Below are positions 5,336-12,509 of a stretch of 27,503 nt of DNA, one piece after another. Position numbers and translations under genes: made by a program. The notes under the pieces were generated by a model, which was not told the origin of the DNA, did not search any database, and saw only the letters and a program-made list of their open reading frames with translations. Source of the DNA: a virus; the IMG/VR virus record IMGVR_UViG_3300030109_004459, positions 1 to 27,503 of that record; one strand, written 5' to 3'. Position 1 is the first letter of the stretch, and every line of letters starts with the position of its first letter.

Positions 5336-5925
5336 TAGATCTCCTCATTAACTTTGAACTCATATTGGAATTTGCCATCTGTTGTTGTGGCAATCTTGAT
5401 GTTGTCACCTGTTAGATGAACTTTGAATGGTACATCATCATAGGTGACGGTTGTTGAATTTGTTATGCCTGTCACCAAAGGTGGATATATGTTGAAAAAA
5501 TCTTCTGATGAAGAATCCATATTGATATCCTCTGTGATCATATAAACTTTCGTGTGATTTGAAAATTTTATTAGATCACCTTTCTTCAGTGTGCCTGAAC
5601 CACCGTTGCCCTTGACTAATGATTGTCCAGCGGCATAGGTTGCGTTGATTGTGATAACTCCAGATGCCGTGCCTCTTGCATCTGTGACCACAGGTGGTAC
5701 TATCGTGAAACTTCCTGCCTGTCCATTTTGTGTGACCAAGAAAGAATAATCAACCATTGCATCTGCCCTGTCTTTCTTTGGCGACCGCAGACTGAAACTC
5801 CAGTATTGAGACCCAGTCTGTAATCTCTGTGTTTTGCCAGATACGCTCACTGACGTCCTCGTGTTGGTGTTGCTCGTAAAATCTAAAGTTGTGAAACCTG
5901 TTGTAAGTGGAAATGTGCCTGACAT
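5335..5925 (-). CDS. Distal / minor tail protein (196 aa)
   Basis: Probably a distal tail protein, by position directly after the tape measure and before the hub gene. The sequence is beta-rich and polar: MSGTFPLTTGFTTLDFTSNT at the start, then a QYWSFSLRSPKKDRADAMVD segment (about residues 40-60), a glycine-rich loop (GNGGSGTLKKGDLIKF) and a repeated strand pattern to the end. SGTLKKGDLIKFSNHTKVY resembles modules of phage tail proteins that bind neighbouring rings. There is no membrane segment. Start and stop overlap both neighbours (ATAATG coupling). The exact family is not certain. Confidence 0.6.
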   Translation of the reverse strand: MSGTFPLTTGFTTLDFTSNTNTRTSVSVSGKTQRLQTGSQYWSFSLRSPKKDRADAMVDYSFLVTQNGQAGSFTIVPPVVTDARGTASGVITINATYAAGQSLVKGNGGSGTLKKGDLIKFSNHTKVYMITEDINMDSSSEDFFNIYPPLVTGITNSTTVTYDDVPFKVHLTGDNIKIATTTDGKFQYEFKVNEEI

Positions 5926-7934
5926 TATGCTGTTAAACTCCTTTTGCCTCTTTCAGCAAGACCTCTATTGATCAAACCTAGTATGAGTTCTTGTCTTGTA
6001 GTTAGTAGTGTGTCAAAGTCAGTGGCATCAATCGTGCTGATGTTGAACGTGACGTTTGTTGAACCGCCACCTGCAACATCTTCTAGTGGTGTGACGTTTG
6101 CGGGTCCTGCCACAATTTCTGGACCTGCTTCACCAACAACACCAAATTGATTTGATTGTATTCGTCCTCCATCTGCGAAGAAGCCTCCAAAGAAACTACC
6201 TCCAGGTATGAAACTCATCGCCGCCTTGATCAATGCCTGTCGTTTTAGGGCACTTGTCAATTTGTCTGTTTCATTTCTTGCATTTCTAATTTTTTGTGCC
6301 AACACATCAAATACAAAAACCTGTAAACCTATCTGGATCAAACCAGATATAAGTTGCCTTAGAACATTCCTTGCAAGATCACCTAATGATTCTTTTAGAC
6401 TTCTTGCTCCTAACAATGCATCTGCGAAAGCATCACCAATTCCTCTTTTCATTGTGCTGAATAGATTGGTTGTTAATTTGACAGCCTCAGTTATGCCATT
6501 GAACTTCTCTTGTGCCTCGTCAAACACCTTGCCAAGTGCATCTCTGTATTTTTGTATTGTTGTTGTTGTGTCTTTTAATTGTTCATTTTCTTTTTTTAAT
6601 TTTTCTCTTGTCTCGTCTACTTTCTTGACCACTGCCGCCTGTTCCAACTCCATCTCTCTCAAAGACTTGATGTATAACAACATCTTCTTGAGATTGCCAT
6701 CGTAGGCATCTTCGTTTTCGTCAAGTGTCTTGATCATTAGACCAATTTCATCAGTGGTGTCTTCTGTGGTGTCACCTGTCTGTTTAAATTTTTTCCTTAA
6801 TTTGTCTGCGGCTGAACTCATCTTGTTGACGCTGTTTTGTAATTTTGCCGCTGTCTCGTCCATACCAAGTGCATCCATAACACCTGCTATCTTGCTACCT
6901 TGTCTCGCTATGAAATCTATTACACCTGCGAACATATCAACCACTTTGTCAAATATTGCACCAATCACTGCAACCACCAATTTGCCTTTGATACCTAGTG
7001 CAAGGAAACCAATGACACCTAATGCTTTGATGTAGCCTGGTAGGCTGTTTGTCGCTGTGACTATGTTGTTGAATGATCTCTGTAAGAAGTCTGTGACTGG
7101 TTTCAGTGCATCAAGAGCCACTGCTGTGCCAATCAATAGTTTTTCAAAATTATCTACTATGGCCTGTCCAAATCCCTGAGCGGCCTTTTCTATGTTGGCA
7201 AAGTTGTCTGTCAATGCTTTATCTAACGTACCAACGATCGCTTTCAATCTATCAAATGGCCCTGATTCAGATATGATCTTTCTTATGTTGAAGAACTTAT
7301 CCTGTACCATTGATTGTAAACCATCTAGGTTTGTGGCTAACGCTGAAGCGGCGCCACCAAACTCACCGTCTGGTCCAAATACCCTGTCAAAGGCTTCTTG
7401 TGTTTCTTTTGCTGTGACCTTGACTCCGTCCTTGAAACCAAGTAAGGCCTTGATACCTCTTTCTCTCAAAAGGTCTGCGGCAGATATACCACCTGACAAT
7501 GCTCTCTGGATCTGTTCTCCTGCAAGCCTGAAGTCAAGTCCTGATATGGCCGCCACGTTGGCAGTCAACTCTAAATTCTTACCTAGTGCTTCTGCGTCTT
7601 TTGATACAACCGCCAAGTTTCCTGATGCGGCCGCTATCTCTTCTAGTGTGAAAGGAACCGTTCCTGCGAACTTGCTCAATGTGTCAAATGCTTTGGCACC
7701 TTCTTCTGCTGATCCAAAAAGGAATTTGAATCTGGTCTGCAGGTTCTCAACCTGTCTACCAACGTCAATGACGCTCTTGCCAAACTTGCCTATTCCTATA
7801 CCAACTAAGGCACCCGCCGCTAATCTAGCCGCTGTACCTAGGCCACCAAGGCTACCCCTCATCTTGTCAAGGTTTCTAGTTGCCTGTTGGACCTGCCTAC
7901 TGTCCGCTTTTAAGACTATGTTTGCATCAGCCAT
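5925..7934 (-). CDS. Tape measure protein (669 aa)
   Basis: Sets tail length and is later expelled through the tube. The N-terminus (ADANIVLKADSRQVQQATRN) and the early hydrophobic helix (residues about 32-52) are typical. Residues about 75-215 form the conserved tape-measure N-terminal domain (VPFTLEEIAAASGNLAVVSK; LLRERGIKALL). A strongly hydrophobic segment follows near 305-340. A coiled coil lies near 425-485, and the C-terminal signature FADGGRIQSNQFGVVGEAGP is at about 590-612. At roughly 0.15 nm per residue the tail would be near 100 nm, a rough family-based estimate. No peptidase or lysozyme motif is seen. The start overlaps the stop of the second chaperone frame (TAATG). Confidence 0.92.
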   Translation of the reverse strand: MADANIVLKADSRQVQQATRNLDKMRGSLGGLGTAARLAAGALVGIGIGKFGKSVIDVGRQVENLQTRFKFLFGSAEEGAKAFDTLSKFAGTVPFTLEEIAAASGNLAVVSKDAEALGKNLELTANVAAISGLDFRLAGEQIQRALSGGISAADLLRERGIKALLGFKDGVKVTAKETQEAFDRVFGPDGEFGGAASALATNLDGLQSMVQDKFFNIRKIISESGPFDRLKAIVGTLDKALTDNFANIEKAAQGFGQAIVDNFEKLLIGTAVALDALKPVTDFLQRSFNNIVTATNSLPGYIKALGVIGFLALGIKGKLVVAVIGAIFDKVVDMFAGVIDFIARQGSKIAGVMDALGMDETAAKLQNSVNKMSSAADKLRKKFKQTGDTTEDTTDEIGLMIKTLDENEDAYDGNLKKMLLYIKSLREMELEQAAVVKKVDETREKLKKENEQLKDTTTTIQKYRDALGKVFDEAQEKFNGITEAVKLTTNLFSTMKRGIGDAFADALLGARSLKESLGDLARNVLRQLISGLIQIGLQVFVFDVLAQKIRNARNETDKLTSALKRQALIKAAMSFIPGGSFFGGFFADGGRIQSNQFGVVGEAGPEIVAGPANVTPLEDVAGGGSTNVTFNISTIDATDFDTLLTTRQELILGLINRGLAERGKRSLTA

Positions 7935-8038
7935 TATCTTTTCTTCCTTTTCATATCACGCATATGCTTCTTGTTTGCATCTGCTTCAAGTTGAAGATAA
8001 CCTGCCCACAATTCAAGTTCAACGGTAGTGAACTCCAT
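7934..8038 (-). CDS. Tail assembly chaperone second frame (gpT-like; 34 aa or -1 extension)
   Basis: This frame lies between the first chaperone gene and the tape measure. It is open from 8122 to 7934, in the -1 frame relative to the upstream gene and overlapping its last 34 bases. The ATG-started part reads EFTTVELELWAGYLQLEADA, ending in a basic tail (MRDMKRKKR), very like the short T part of GT-type chaperones. It could be made by -1 frameshifting in the upstream gene (AAAGGAA at 8116-8110 is the best slip site I see) to give a fusion of about 174 aa, or from its own ATG. Its stop overlaps the tape-measure ATG. It was found by reading the gap; the frame is seen, the mechanism inferred. Confidence 0.65.
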   Translation of the reverse strand: MEFTTVELELWAGYLQLEADANKKHMRDMKRKKR

Positions 8039-8088
8039 TACTTCTTTCAGACCCTTTTTGAGCCTGTCCGCCAACACCAAAAGGAGTC

Positions 8089-8454
8089 TTAACTCTGGGT
8101 TGGAATGGATTCCTTTGCAGATTCAACTGGCGTAAGGGTTCTTGGCCCTGCACCGTTGATCTGACCTACCACCCTCGTAATAACCGCGGGGTCAGCCTCA
8201 TTCATCAAAGTCAATCTGTCCGCGTCAGTGAATATTCTTTTCCCATCTGCGTCTCTGGCCTTGATCACAAGACTTTCAACAAGACTGTCAACTATTTTGC
8301 CTTCGCTCTGTAGTTGTATGATCCGTTGTTCATCTTTGAATGAGTATGTTTTTCTACAATAGATCTCCATATCCCATTCTTCAACTTTTATTTTTTGCAT
8401 ATCACCGCCAATCGCTGATTGGAAGTGAGTTTTTATTTTGTCTGTTGCTGACAT
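8089..8454 (-). CDS. Tail assembly chaperone (gpG-like, 121 aa)
   Basis: By position (between the tube protein and the tape measure) and size this is the G-type chaperone that coats the tape measure during tail assembly. The sequence is charged and helical (KIKVEEWDMEIYCRKTYSFK; GKIVDSLVESLVIKARDADG; IFTDADRLTLMNEADPAVIT). It matches the family that begins with a small N-terminal strand pair and ends in a helix bundle. The last 34 bases overlap a second frame in -1 (see 7934-8038), so a frameshifted long form is likely. The ATG follows GGAGA and overlaps the upstream stop. Confidence 0.75.
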   Translation of the reverse strand: MSATDKIKTHFQSAIGGDMQKIKVEEWDMEIYCRKTYSFKDEQRIIQLQSEGKIVDSLVESLVIKARDADGKRIFTDADRLTLMNEADPAVITRVVGQINGAGPRTLTPVESAKESIPTQS

Positions 8455-8759
8455 TATCTTTTTCTCCTATATTTGTTAGCAACCTCCCTAACGGCTGGTC
8501 GTGTAATGCCTTTAGGTGATTGGTTTGAATATCCATCGTCAAGTCTGCCTATGTAAGGAACATTGTTCCTTATGGTAAATTTAAATCTACCATCTTTTTT
8601 CTTCCAGGCATTCCTTGCACGACCAGAACGTACTGGTGTGAACTTCTTCAACGATTTGAAGAGGTCGTTGGATATTGAGCGTACCTTCTTGGCCAAATCC
8701 GTTTTAAGACCAGAGATAACTCTTTGTGCTTGGGGTGACACCCTAATACTAATCTTCAT
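8454..8759 (-). CDS. HK97 gp10-like neck/tail completion protein (101 aa)
   Basis: A small very basic protein with the pattern of HK97-gp10-type head-tail or tail-completion proteins. It has a helical first half (ISGLKTDLAKKVRSISNDLF) followed by FTPVRSGRARNAWKKK, where the P-x-x-[ST]-G-x-[AL]-x-x-[SA]-W motif (TPVRSGRARNAW) is diagnostic of that family. The strand VPYIGRLDDGYSNQSPKG follows, with the Y-x-x-x-L-x-x-G-x-S pattern typical of its C-terminal part. Here it lies after the tube gene rather than before it, which is less usual. Start and stop both overlap neighbours (TAATG). Confidence 0.8.
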   Translation of the reverse strand: MKISIRVSPQAQRVISGLKTDLAKKVRSISNDLFKSLKKFTPVRSGRARNAWKKKDGRFKFTIRNNVPYIGRLDDGYSNQSPKGITRPAVREVANKYRRKR

Positions 8760-9178
8760 TATAGACTTGTTTTAGTTAATGCACCATTACCTTGGAAAGA
8801 GATTTCTCTCTCTACCATTGAATCAAAGTTAGACGTGATTGAATCACCTGTGATTAAGATCTCGCCTGATAATTTGACACCTGTTGTTTCGCCTGATGGA
8901 TATACTTCAATAGAAGCCGCTGATCCGCCCTGTGCTGATAAAAATACCGCATTGTGAGCCGCGTCATCGTCTCTGTGAAATACAGACATCGTACCGCTGA
9001 ATTGTGCTAAACTTGGCAGATAACTTCTTGAAGTGTCTCCCATTTTAGTTTTTTCAACTGTCGCTGTTTCCTGGTCTATAGTAAAAGATCTAACTTCTGC
9101 AACCGCCGTTGGCGTGCCTGATACGTCAAACTTAACTACTCCAGCCTGTCCATCATAAGATGTTGAGTTTGTTGCCAT
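8759..9178 (-). CDS. Major tail (tube) protein (139 aa)
   Basis: Forms the hexameric rings of the tail tube. The sequence starts with a typical tube opening (TSYDGQAGVVKFDVSGTPTA, then VRSFTIDQETATVEKTKMGD). The MGDTSRSYLPSLAQFSGTMS segment (about residues 46-65), with alternating beta strands, is a hallmark of tube proteins. The C-terminus is a strand-turn-strand (ISFQGNGALTKTSL). At 139 aa it is short, without an extra Ig-like domain. It has a good AGGAGA ribosome site, and its start is 2 bp from the stop of the 65-aa gene. Confidence 0.85.
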   Translation of the reverse strand: MATNSTSYDGQAGVVKFDVSGTPTAVAEVRSFTIDQETATVEKTKMGDTSRSYLPSLAQFSGTMSVFHRDDDAAHNAVFLSAQGGSAASIEVYPSGETTGVKLSGEILITGDSITSNFDSMVEREISFQGNGALTKTSL

Positions 9179-9179
9179 C

Positions 9180-9377
9180 TTATTTCTCCTGTGTTGTTAG
9201 ATCTTTTGGACCGTCAAGATCTGGTTTGTTGTTGACCACCGCAGACGCTTTGATTTTATCTTTACGTCCTTTGGCAGTGTTTGACGGAGTAAAGGTCCAT
9301 CCGTCTTTCAGTCGTTGTTGCATTTGTTTCGCATCAACGAGTTCTGAATCTTGTCCTTTATACATTTCTGTTGGCAT
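9180..9377 (-). CDS. Small hypothetical head-tail region protein (65 aa)
   Basis: The family is not recognised. It has a helical, Gln-rich first half (GQDSELVDAKQMQQRLKDGW) and a polar, basic, probably unstructured C-terminus (NTAKGRKDKIKASAVVNNKP). The KQMQQRLKDGWTFTP pattern is reminiscent of small phage proteins with a membrane- or DNA-free helix next to tail genes, but I cannot name one. It is translationally coupled to the gene upstream (stop and start overlap) and sits just before the tube gene. The operon place and clean ribosome site make it a real gene. Confidence 0.65.
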   Translation of the reverse strand: MPTEMYKGQDSELVDAKQMQQRLKDGWTFTPSNTAKGRKDKIKASAVVNNKPDLDGPKDLTTQEK

Positions 9378-9814
9378 TATAAGACTCCTTTTTTGTATTG
9401 ATATTTGACATCCACAGTGACAACCACCTCACCAAGAGGCAGTTCCCTCTCAATTACATCTATGTTTGATATCTGTGTTTTGACATTGTGAATATTTGAT
9501 GTGCTGATAGTGATATCTCTGTCTCTGGATACCTCTAATGTTTCTTCAATTCTTTCTATTATTTCATTCTTCAAGGTGTCAACTTCTGTGCCCCTGACAT
9601 AGCATCTCAATTCATATGATATGACCCCTTCTCTGGCAGTCATACTGACATCTGTTCGTGTCTCGTTGTTTGTCACAACCAGTATCGCAGGAAATTGTGT
9701 AATTGCTAATTTTTGAATGTCAAAGAAAACTCTTGATACCTTGCCTGGAGCAGGGTCAGTCATATTCTCCAACTGTTCAACTATGTTGTTTGCTATATCT
9801 TCTCTTGCTGACAT
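9377..9814 (-). CDS. Tail terminator / minor tail protein (145 aa)
   Basis: Probably the tail terminator that caps the tube at the neck, by position between the head connector and the tube gene and by length (140-150 aa is usual). It has an N-terminal amphipathic helix (AREDIANNIVEQLENM), the strand FPAILVVTNNETRTDVSM, the YELRCYVRGTEVDTLKNEII strand-helix, and a C-terminal strand (PLGEVVVTVDVKYQYKKGVL). This alpha-beta layout matches lambda gpU/gpZ-like or HK97-type terminators. The assignment is by fold pattern and context, not by a diagnostic motif. It overlaps both neighbours by TAATG. Confidence 0.6.
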   Translation of the reverse strand: MSAREDIANNIVEQLENMTDPAPGKVSRVFFDIQKLAITQFPAILVVTNNETRTDVSMTAREGVISYELRCYVRGTEVDTLKNEIIERIEETLEVSRDRDITISTSNIHNVKTQISNIDVIERELPLGEVVVTVDVKYQYKKGVL

Positions 9815-10263
9815 TATCTAATCAATCTACCTTTATAAAATGCTTGTTTCTCACTGTCCGTGAATGTGCCTGATGAATCTAGGTCATAGTGGACACCGTC
9901 TTTCAATATTAAATCAAATTCCTCTTCAAACTTTGCCTTGTAAAAACCCATCTGTTCTCTGAAGGAATCTCCATCAGGTTCAAATGTTGAAAGTTTAGGA
10001 TAGATGTAATATGCAAGAGTGTGATATACTGCGGCCCTGGTAAATTGTCCTGAATTCAATCTGCTGGGTGATAGTTTCTCGCTACCTCCAAGCACTGATA
10101 TATCATATCTTGAAAATCCAGTTGTAGGCCACCATTTTATATTCAGTAGTCTGATTATGTCGTCGTAAGTTTTCTCGTGCTGTGCTGACCAATCTTGTAT
10201 GCCGTATTTCTTGATGTCTGGAGCATACTCCAAAAGGTCTGTATCTGTTGCGAATGTCGCCAT
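9814..10263 (-). CDS. Head-tail connector / head completion protein (149 aa)
   Basis: Likely an adaptor bound below the portal (gp6/gp15-type), from its position as the first gene of the tail unit and its helical content. It opens with TDTDLLEYAPDIKKYGIQDW, followed by a helix (YDDIIRLLNIKWWPTTGFSR), a central helix with FTRAAVYHTLAYYIYPKL (about residues 74-91) and a C-terminal helix (FREQMGFYKAKFEEEFDLIL). It is preceded by a leader of about 45 nt carrying the octamer AATAAATA (10313-10320) and a hairpin (10289-10305). The SD is AAGGAC. No enzyme motif is seen. Confidence 0.65.
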   Translation of the reverse strand: MATFATDTDLLEYAPDIKKYGIQDWSAQHEKTYDDIIRLLNIKWWPTTGFSRYDISVLGGSEKLSPSRLNSGQFTRAAVYHTLAYYIYPKLSTFEPDGDSFREQMGFYKAKFEEEFDLILKDGVHYDLDSSGTFTDSEKQAFYKGRLIR

Positions 10264-10288
10264 TGTAAAAGTCCTTCTTTTAGTTTCT

Positions 10289-10305
10289 ACAAGGTCCTAC
10301 CTTGT
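10289..10305 (-). promoter_or_regulatory. 5'-leader hairpin before the connector gene
   Basis: Perfect 7-bp arms (ACAAGGT with ACCTTGT) close a 3-nt loop. If transcription starts 5-7 nt after the octamer at 10313-10320, the RNA would begin at this hairpin. Such 5' stems can stabilise mRNA. Confidence 0.5.
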
Positions 10306-10308
10306 GTA

Positions 10309-10800
10309 TCAGTATTTATTGCGGAACTGCGAAGATGTTATTATCTCCACTGGCACATCAACCTTTTGATCATTAACCACTACTATTTCTTGATGCTGAG
10401 CCAATTGTTTTATAAATTTTTTCTGTTGATTGTTGTATTTGCGTTGTTCACCTTTGCCGTAGTCAAACACAGTTTTTAAATTTAGTCCCCAGTCACAACC
10501 TAGTATGTAGATAGGTTTGTGTGTGAGTTTTGTGGCAAGTAGCACTGCAAGGCAACCACTGTTCAAGCCTTGTACTGGTTGTTCACCTATCTTTAGCCAT
10601 TGATCACCAACAGCATAATCAGGCCGTGTGTAATATACTATGCCTTGTTCTCTGTCAATTTTATTGATTACATCTGGATCATAGGCCACAACAAAATCAA
10701 CAGGCCTAACACGCCTGATGTAATTGCAACCAATCTCAAAACCTCGCTTGGGCAGGTCCAGGTATTGTCGCTGACTGTGTCCGTTGAACCAAACAATCAT
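10309..10800 (-). CDS. Accessory protein, Rossmann-like glycosyltransferase/DUF115-type fold (163 aa)
   Basis: It starts at ATG 10800; the longer frame upstream is only the translation of a terminator. The N-terminus (MIVWFNGHSQRQYLDLPKRG) and the following EIGCNYIRRVRPVDFVVAYD, then GLNSGCLAVLLATKL and HKPIYILGCDWG (about residues 100-130), follow a pattern seen in DUF115/MptE-like and some sialyltransferase-like proteins, where a glycine-rich turn after the first strand and the G-x-D near the end bind a nucleotide substrate. The exact substrate is unknown. It lies between the terminator of the coat unit and the octamer of the next unit, with no clear promoter of its own and no good ribosome site, the usual setting of an accessory (moron) gene. 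Confidence 0.5.
   Translation of the reverse strand: MIVWFNGHSQRQYLDLPKRGFEIGCNYIRRVRPVDFVVAYDPDVINKIDREQGIVYYTRPDYAVGDQWLKIGEQPVQGLNSGCLAVLLATKLTHKPIYILGCDWGLNLKTVFDYGKGEQRKYNNQQKKFIKQLAQHQEIVVVNDQKVDVPVEIITSSQFRNKY
10313..10320 (-). promoter_or_regulatory. AATAAATA late-promoter-like octamer before the tail unit
   Basis: On the minus strand AATAAATA lies immediately before the stop of the accessory gene, 50 bp upstream of the connector ATG. It resembles the T4 late core TATAAATA and the NATAAATA motif described for cyanomyoviruses. No -35 box accompanies it. Confidence 0.5.
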
Positions 10801-10806
10801 AGTCGT

Positions 10807-10838
10807 AAAAAAAGGGGCCAATGTTGCCACTGGCCCCA
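10807..10838 (-). terminator. Intrinsic terminator after the major capsid gene
   Basis: On the minus strand GGGGCCA (10838-10832) pairs with TGGCCCC (10820-10814), with a short loop, and seven T's follow (10813-10807). It lies about 25 bp after the stop of the coat gene. It separates the scaffold-coat unit from the accessory gene and gives the coat mRNA a defined 3' end. Confidence 0.85.
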
Positions 10839-10863
10839 ATTATGAGCAAGATAAACCCTCTTA

Positions 10864-11721
10864 TTAGATTGTGTTATCTACGTCTATTTGAACGCCATAA
10901 GTGTTGTGAAGAACTGAAACACCATATCTAGTTGATGCTACTACTTCTTCCGCTCTTAATGAAGCGTCTCTTTGAGTCTCAATGTTTAATCTTTGAGCCA
11001 CCGCTAATCCTAAAGCGTCTCTGGCGAACACACCACAAGTGGCAGATGTCGCTGAGTTCTCTACGATGTTAGATGTTTCAAACACATCAATACCAGCAAT
11101 TCTACCTATGAAACCTTCAGACATTGCCTGATTAGTCACAACAAGTGCGTTGCTTGGATTGTTGAATGTGTTAGTTAAACCTGATTTCAATGCGAACAGA
11201 GCCTGTGGAGTGAACACACCGTAGTATGGACCTGGTACACCAGCCGCTTTTAAAGTTGCGTATGCTTTGTGTAAGTCCGCCACAGTTAATTCACTTTGAG
11301 TGTCTGTTGCCGCGTTGATTTGATTTGTGAAAGAACCAAACAAAGCCGTTAATGCTCTGTCGTGTCTTTTCGCAATCGCTTCACCAAATAACTTACCTAA
11401 GTCTGCGATAACATTTGAAGTTGAGTGATTTCTTGACATATCAGTCACCTTCGCCGCTATACCAGCCTCTGTAAGAGTGATGTCAGCCTTGTCAGTTGAG
11501 ATTGCAGTCATTGATATTTCCGCGTTCTCACCTACGTCTGATGCGATTGTTTGTGTGCCGTATAATGGTACTTGTAATACCTTACCAGCATTTGCAGGAA
11601 CTGTGAAGTTTTTCACAAGTCCTGGCATAATTGCAGTCTCTGATGCTACGAACATCGCTTCTTGTACGATGGGTGCAATCAGATCATTCAATGATGTCGT
11701 GTTTGTTGTTGCTGTTGTCAT
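10864..11721 (-). CDS. Major capsid protein, HK97-like fold (285 aa)
   Basis: Builds the head shell. Size, place after the scaffold gene and fold pattern fit. It has a helical N-arm (SLNDLIAPIVQEAMFVASET), an E-loop-like stretch (FTVPANAGKVLQVPLYGTQT, about residues 40-60), the spine helix with NVIADLGKLFGEAIAKRHDR (about 103-122), the P-domain ending AYATLKAAGVPGPYYGVFTP, and a C-terminal strand set with RYGVSVLHNTYGVQIDVDN. No head-maturation protease gene lies nearby and the protein is short, so no long propeptide is needed. It has an AAGGAG ribosome site 10 nt before ATG. A strong terminator follows, which fits high, separately ended expression. Confidence 0.88.
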   Translation of the reverse strand: MTTATTNTTSLNDLIAPIVQEAMFVASETAIMPGLVKNFTVPANAGKVLQVPLYGTQTIASDVGENAEISMTAISTDKADITLTEAGIAAKVTDMSRNHSTSNVIADLGKLFGEAIAKRHDRALTALFGSFTNQINAATDTQSELTVADLHKAYATLKAAGVPGPYYGVFTPQALFALKSGLTNTFNNPSNALVVTNQAMSEGFIGRIAGIDVFETSNIVENSATSATCGVFARDALGLAVAQRLNIETQRDASLRAEEVVASTRYGVSVLHNTYGVQIDVDNTI

Positions 11722-11750
11722 TTTAGTATGACTCCTTTATTGTTGTTAAT

Positions 11751-12455
11751 TTAAAACGTGCCTTGTGTCTTTCGCCACTCAGCATATTTCTTTCTGTGTT
11801 CTGGATTTGTCATATCCAGACTATTAACATCAACTTGAGGAACACCTTCTGTGCCAGTGTTTGATTTAGATCCACCACCTGGTTGACCTGCTTGAACAAA
11901 GTGTGGATTGGTGTTTAGGAATTCTGAAACCAACCCATCTATGTTAAGAGGATCACCATTGTCAGTGTATCTAGTCTGTCCTGTCTTGGGATCAATGACT
12001 TCAACTTCACCTGCTTCTGACATCTTGACATTCTCCCTAACCAGCCTTGCGACTTGGTCTGGGTTTATTGCCTTCTTGGTTGATGCGGCATTAATCAATG
12101 CACCATCTACCTTGATCTTTGTCAGTTCAGATGTCAGTGTTGAAATCTTGTTGTTGAACTTGTCTGCGTTCTCCTTCAACAGTTTCTCAAACTCTGACTT
12201 CTCCTTGGCTTGGGAAATTTTTTGCTCTTCTTCCTTCTCCAAGAATGTCTGGTATTTCTCAACGTCTATACCTTCAAACTTCTTTGTGTATTTGGCTTCT
12301 GCTTTTCTTCTTACTTCAGCCGCCACAGCATCAATGTCTGCCTGTGTATAAACTTTCGCGGGTTGATTGTCCGCTGTGTCCTGGATCGTGTTAGAGACTG
12401 TTTCAGTTGCCCCAGTGGCAGTTTGAACGTCTGGCGATGTCTGTTCTTGACTCAT
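11751..12455 (-). CDS. Capsid scaffolding protein (234 aa)
   Basis: Directs shell assembly inside the procapsid and is then lost. The composition is typical: an acidic, low-complexity, Gln/Thr-rich N-terminus, then a long charged coiled coil (AAEVRRKAEAKYTKKFEGID; KEEEQKISQAKEKSEFEKLL, residues about 44-115), and a polar C-terminus that ends in a basic helix (NPEHRKKYAEWRKTQGTF), the part that binds coat. It lies directly before the coat gene, which is the rule for scaffolds. No serine-protease motif is seen, so it is a scaffold without protease. The SD is AGGAGG. Its leader carries the octamer at 12502-12509 and a small hairpin. Confidence 0.85.
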   Translation of the reverse strand: MSQEQTSPDVQTATGATETVSNTIQDTADNQPAKVYTQADIDAVAAEVRRKAEAKYTKKFEGIDVEKYQTFLEKEEEQKISQAKEKSEFEKLLKENADKFNNKISTLTSELTKIKVDGALINAASTKKAINPDQVARLVRENVKMSEAGEVEVIDPKTGQTRYTDNGDPLNIDGLVSEFLNTNPHFVQAGQPGGGSKSNTGTEGVPQVDVNSLDMTNPEHRKKYAEWRKTQGTF

Positions 12456-12501
12456 CGTAGTCCTCCTATTGTTATGCGTGGCAGGATTACCACTATGTGT
12501 T

Positions 12502-12509
12502 TATTTATT
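12502..12509 (-). promoter_or_regulatory. AATAAATA late-promoter-like octamer before scaffold and coat
   Basis: On the minus strand AATAAATA overlaps the stop codon of the 159-aa gene, 47 bp upstream of the scaffold ATG. A weak hairpin (GTGGT with GCCAC) follows in the leader. Together with the terminator at 10807-10838 it would bound a scaffold-coat transcript. Confidence 0.5.

Noticed and set aside
6208-8028. Plus-strand ORFs of up to 278 codons opposite the tape measure
   Set aside because: They are antisense to a well-supported tape measure gene, lack ribosome sites, and their Ser/Ala/Leu/Ile-rich translations are what the opposite strand of this gene would give.
10801-10839. Thirteen-residue N-terminal extension of the accessory gene
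   Set aside because: It would be translation of the terminator hairpin (MGPVATLAPFFTT); ATG 10800 starts right after it.
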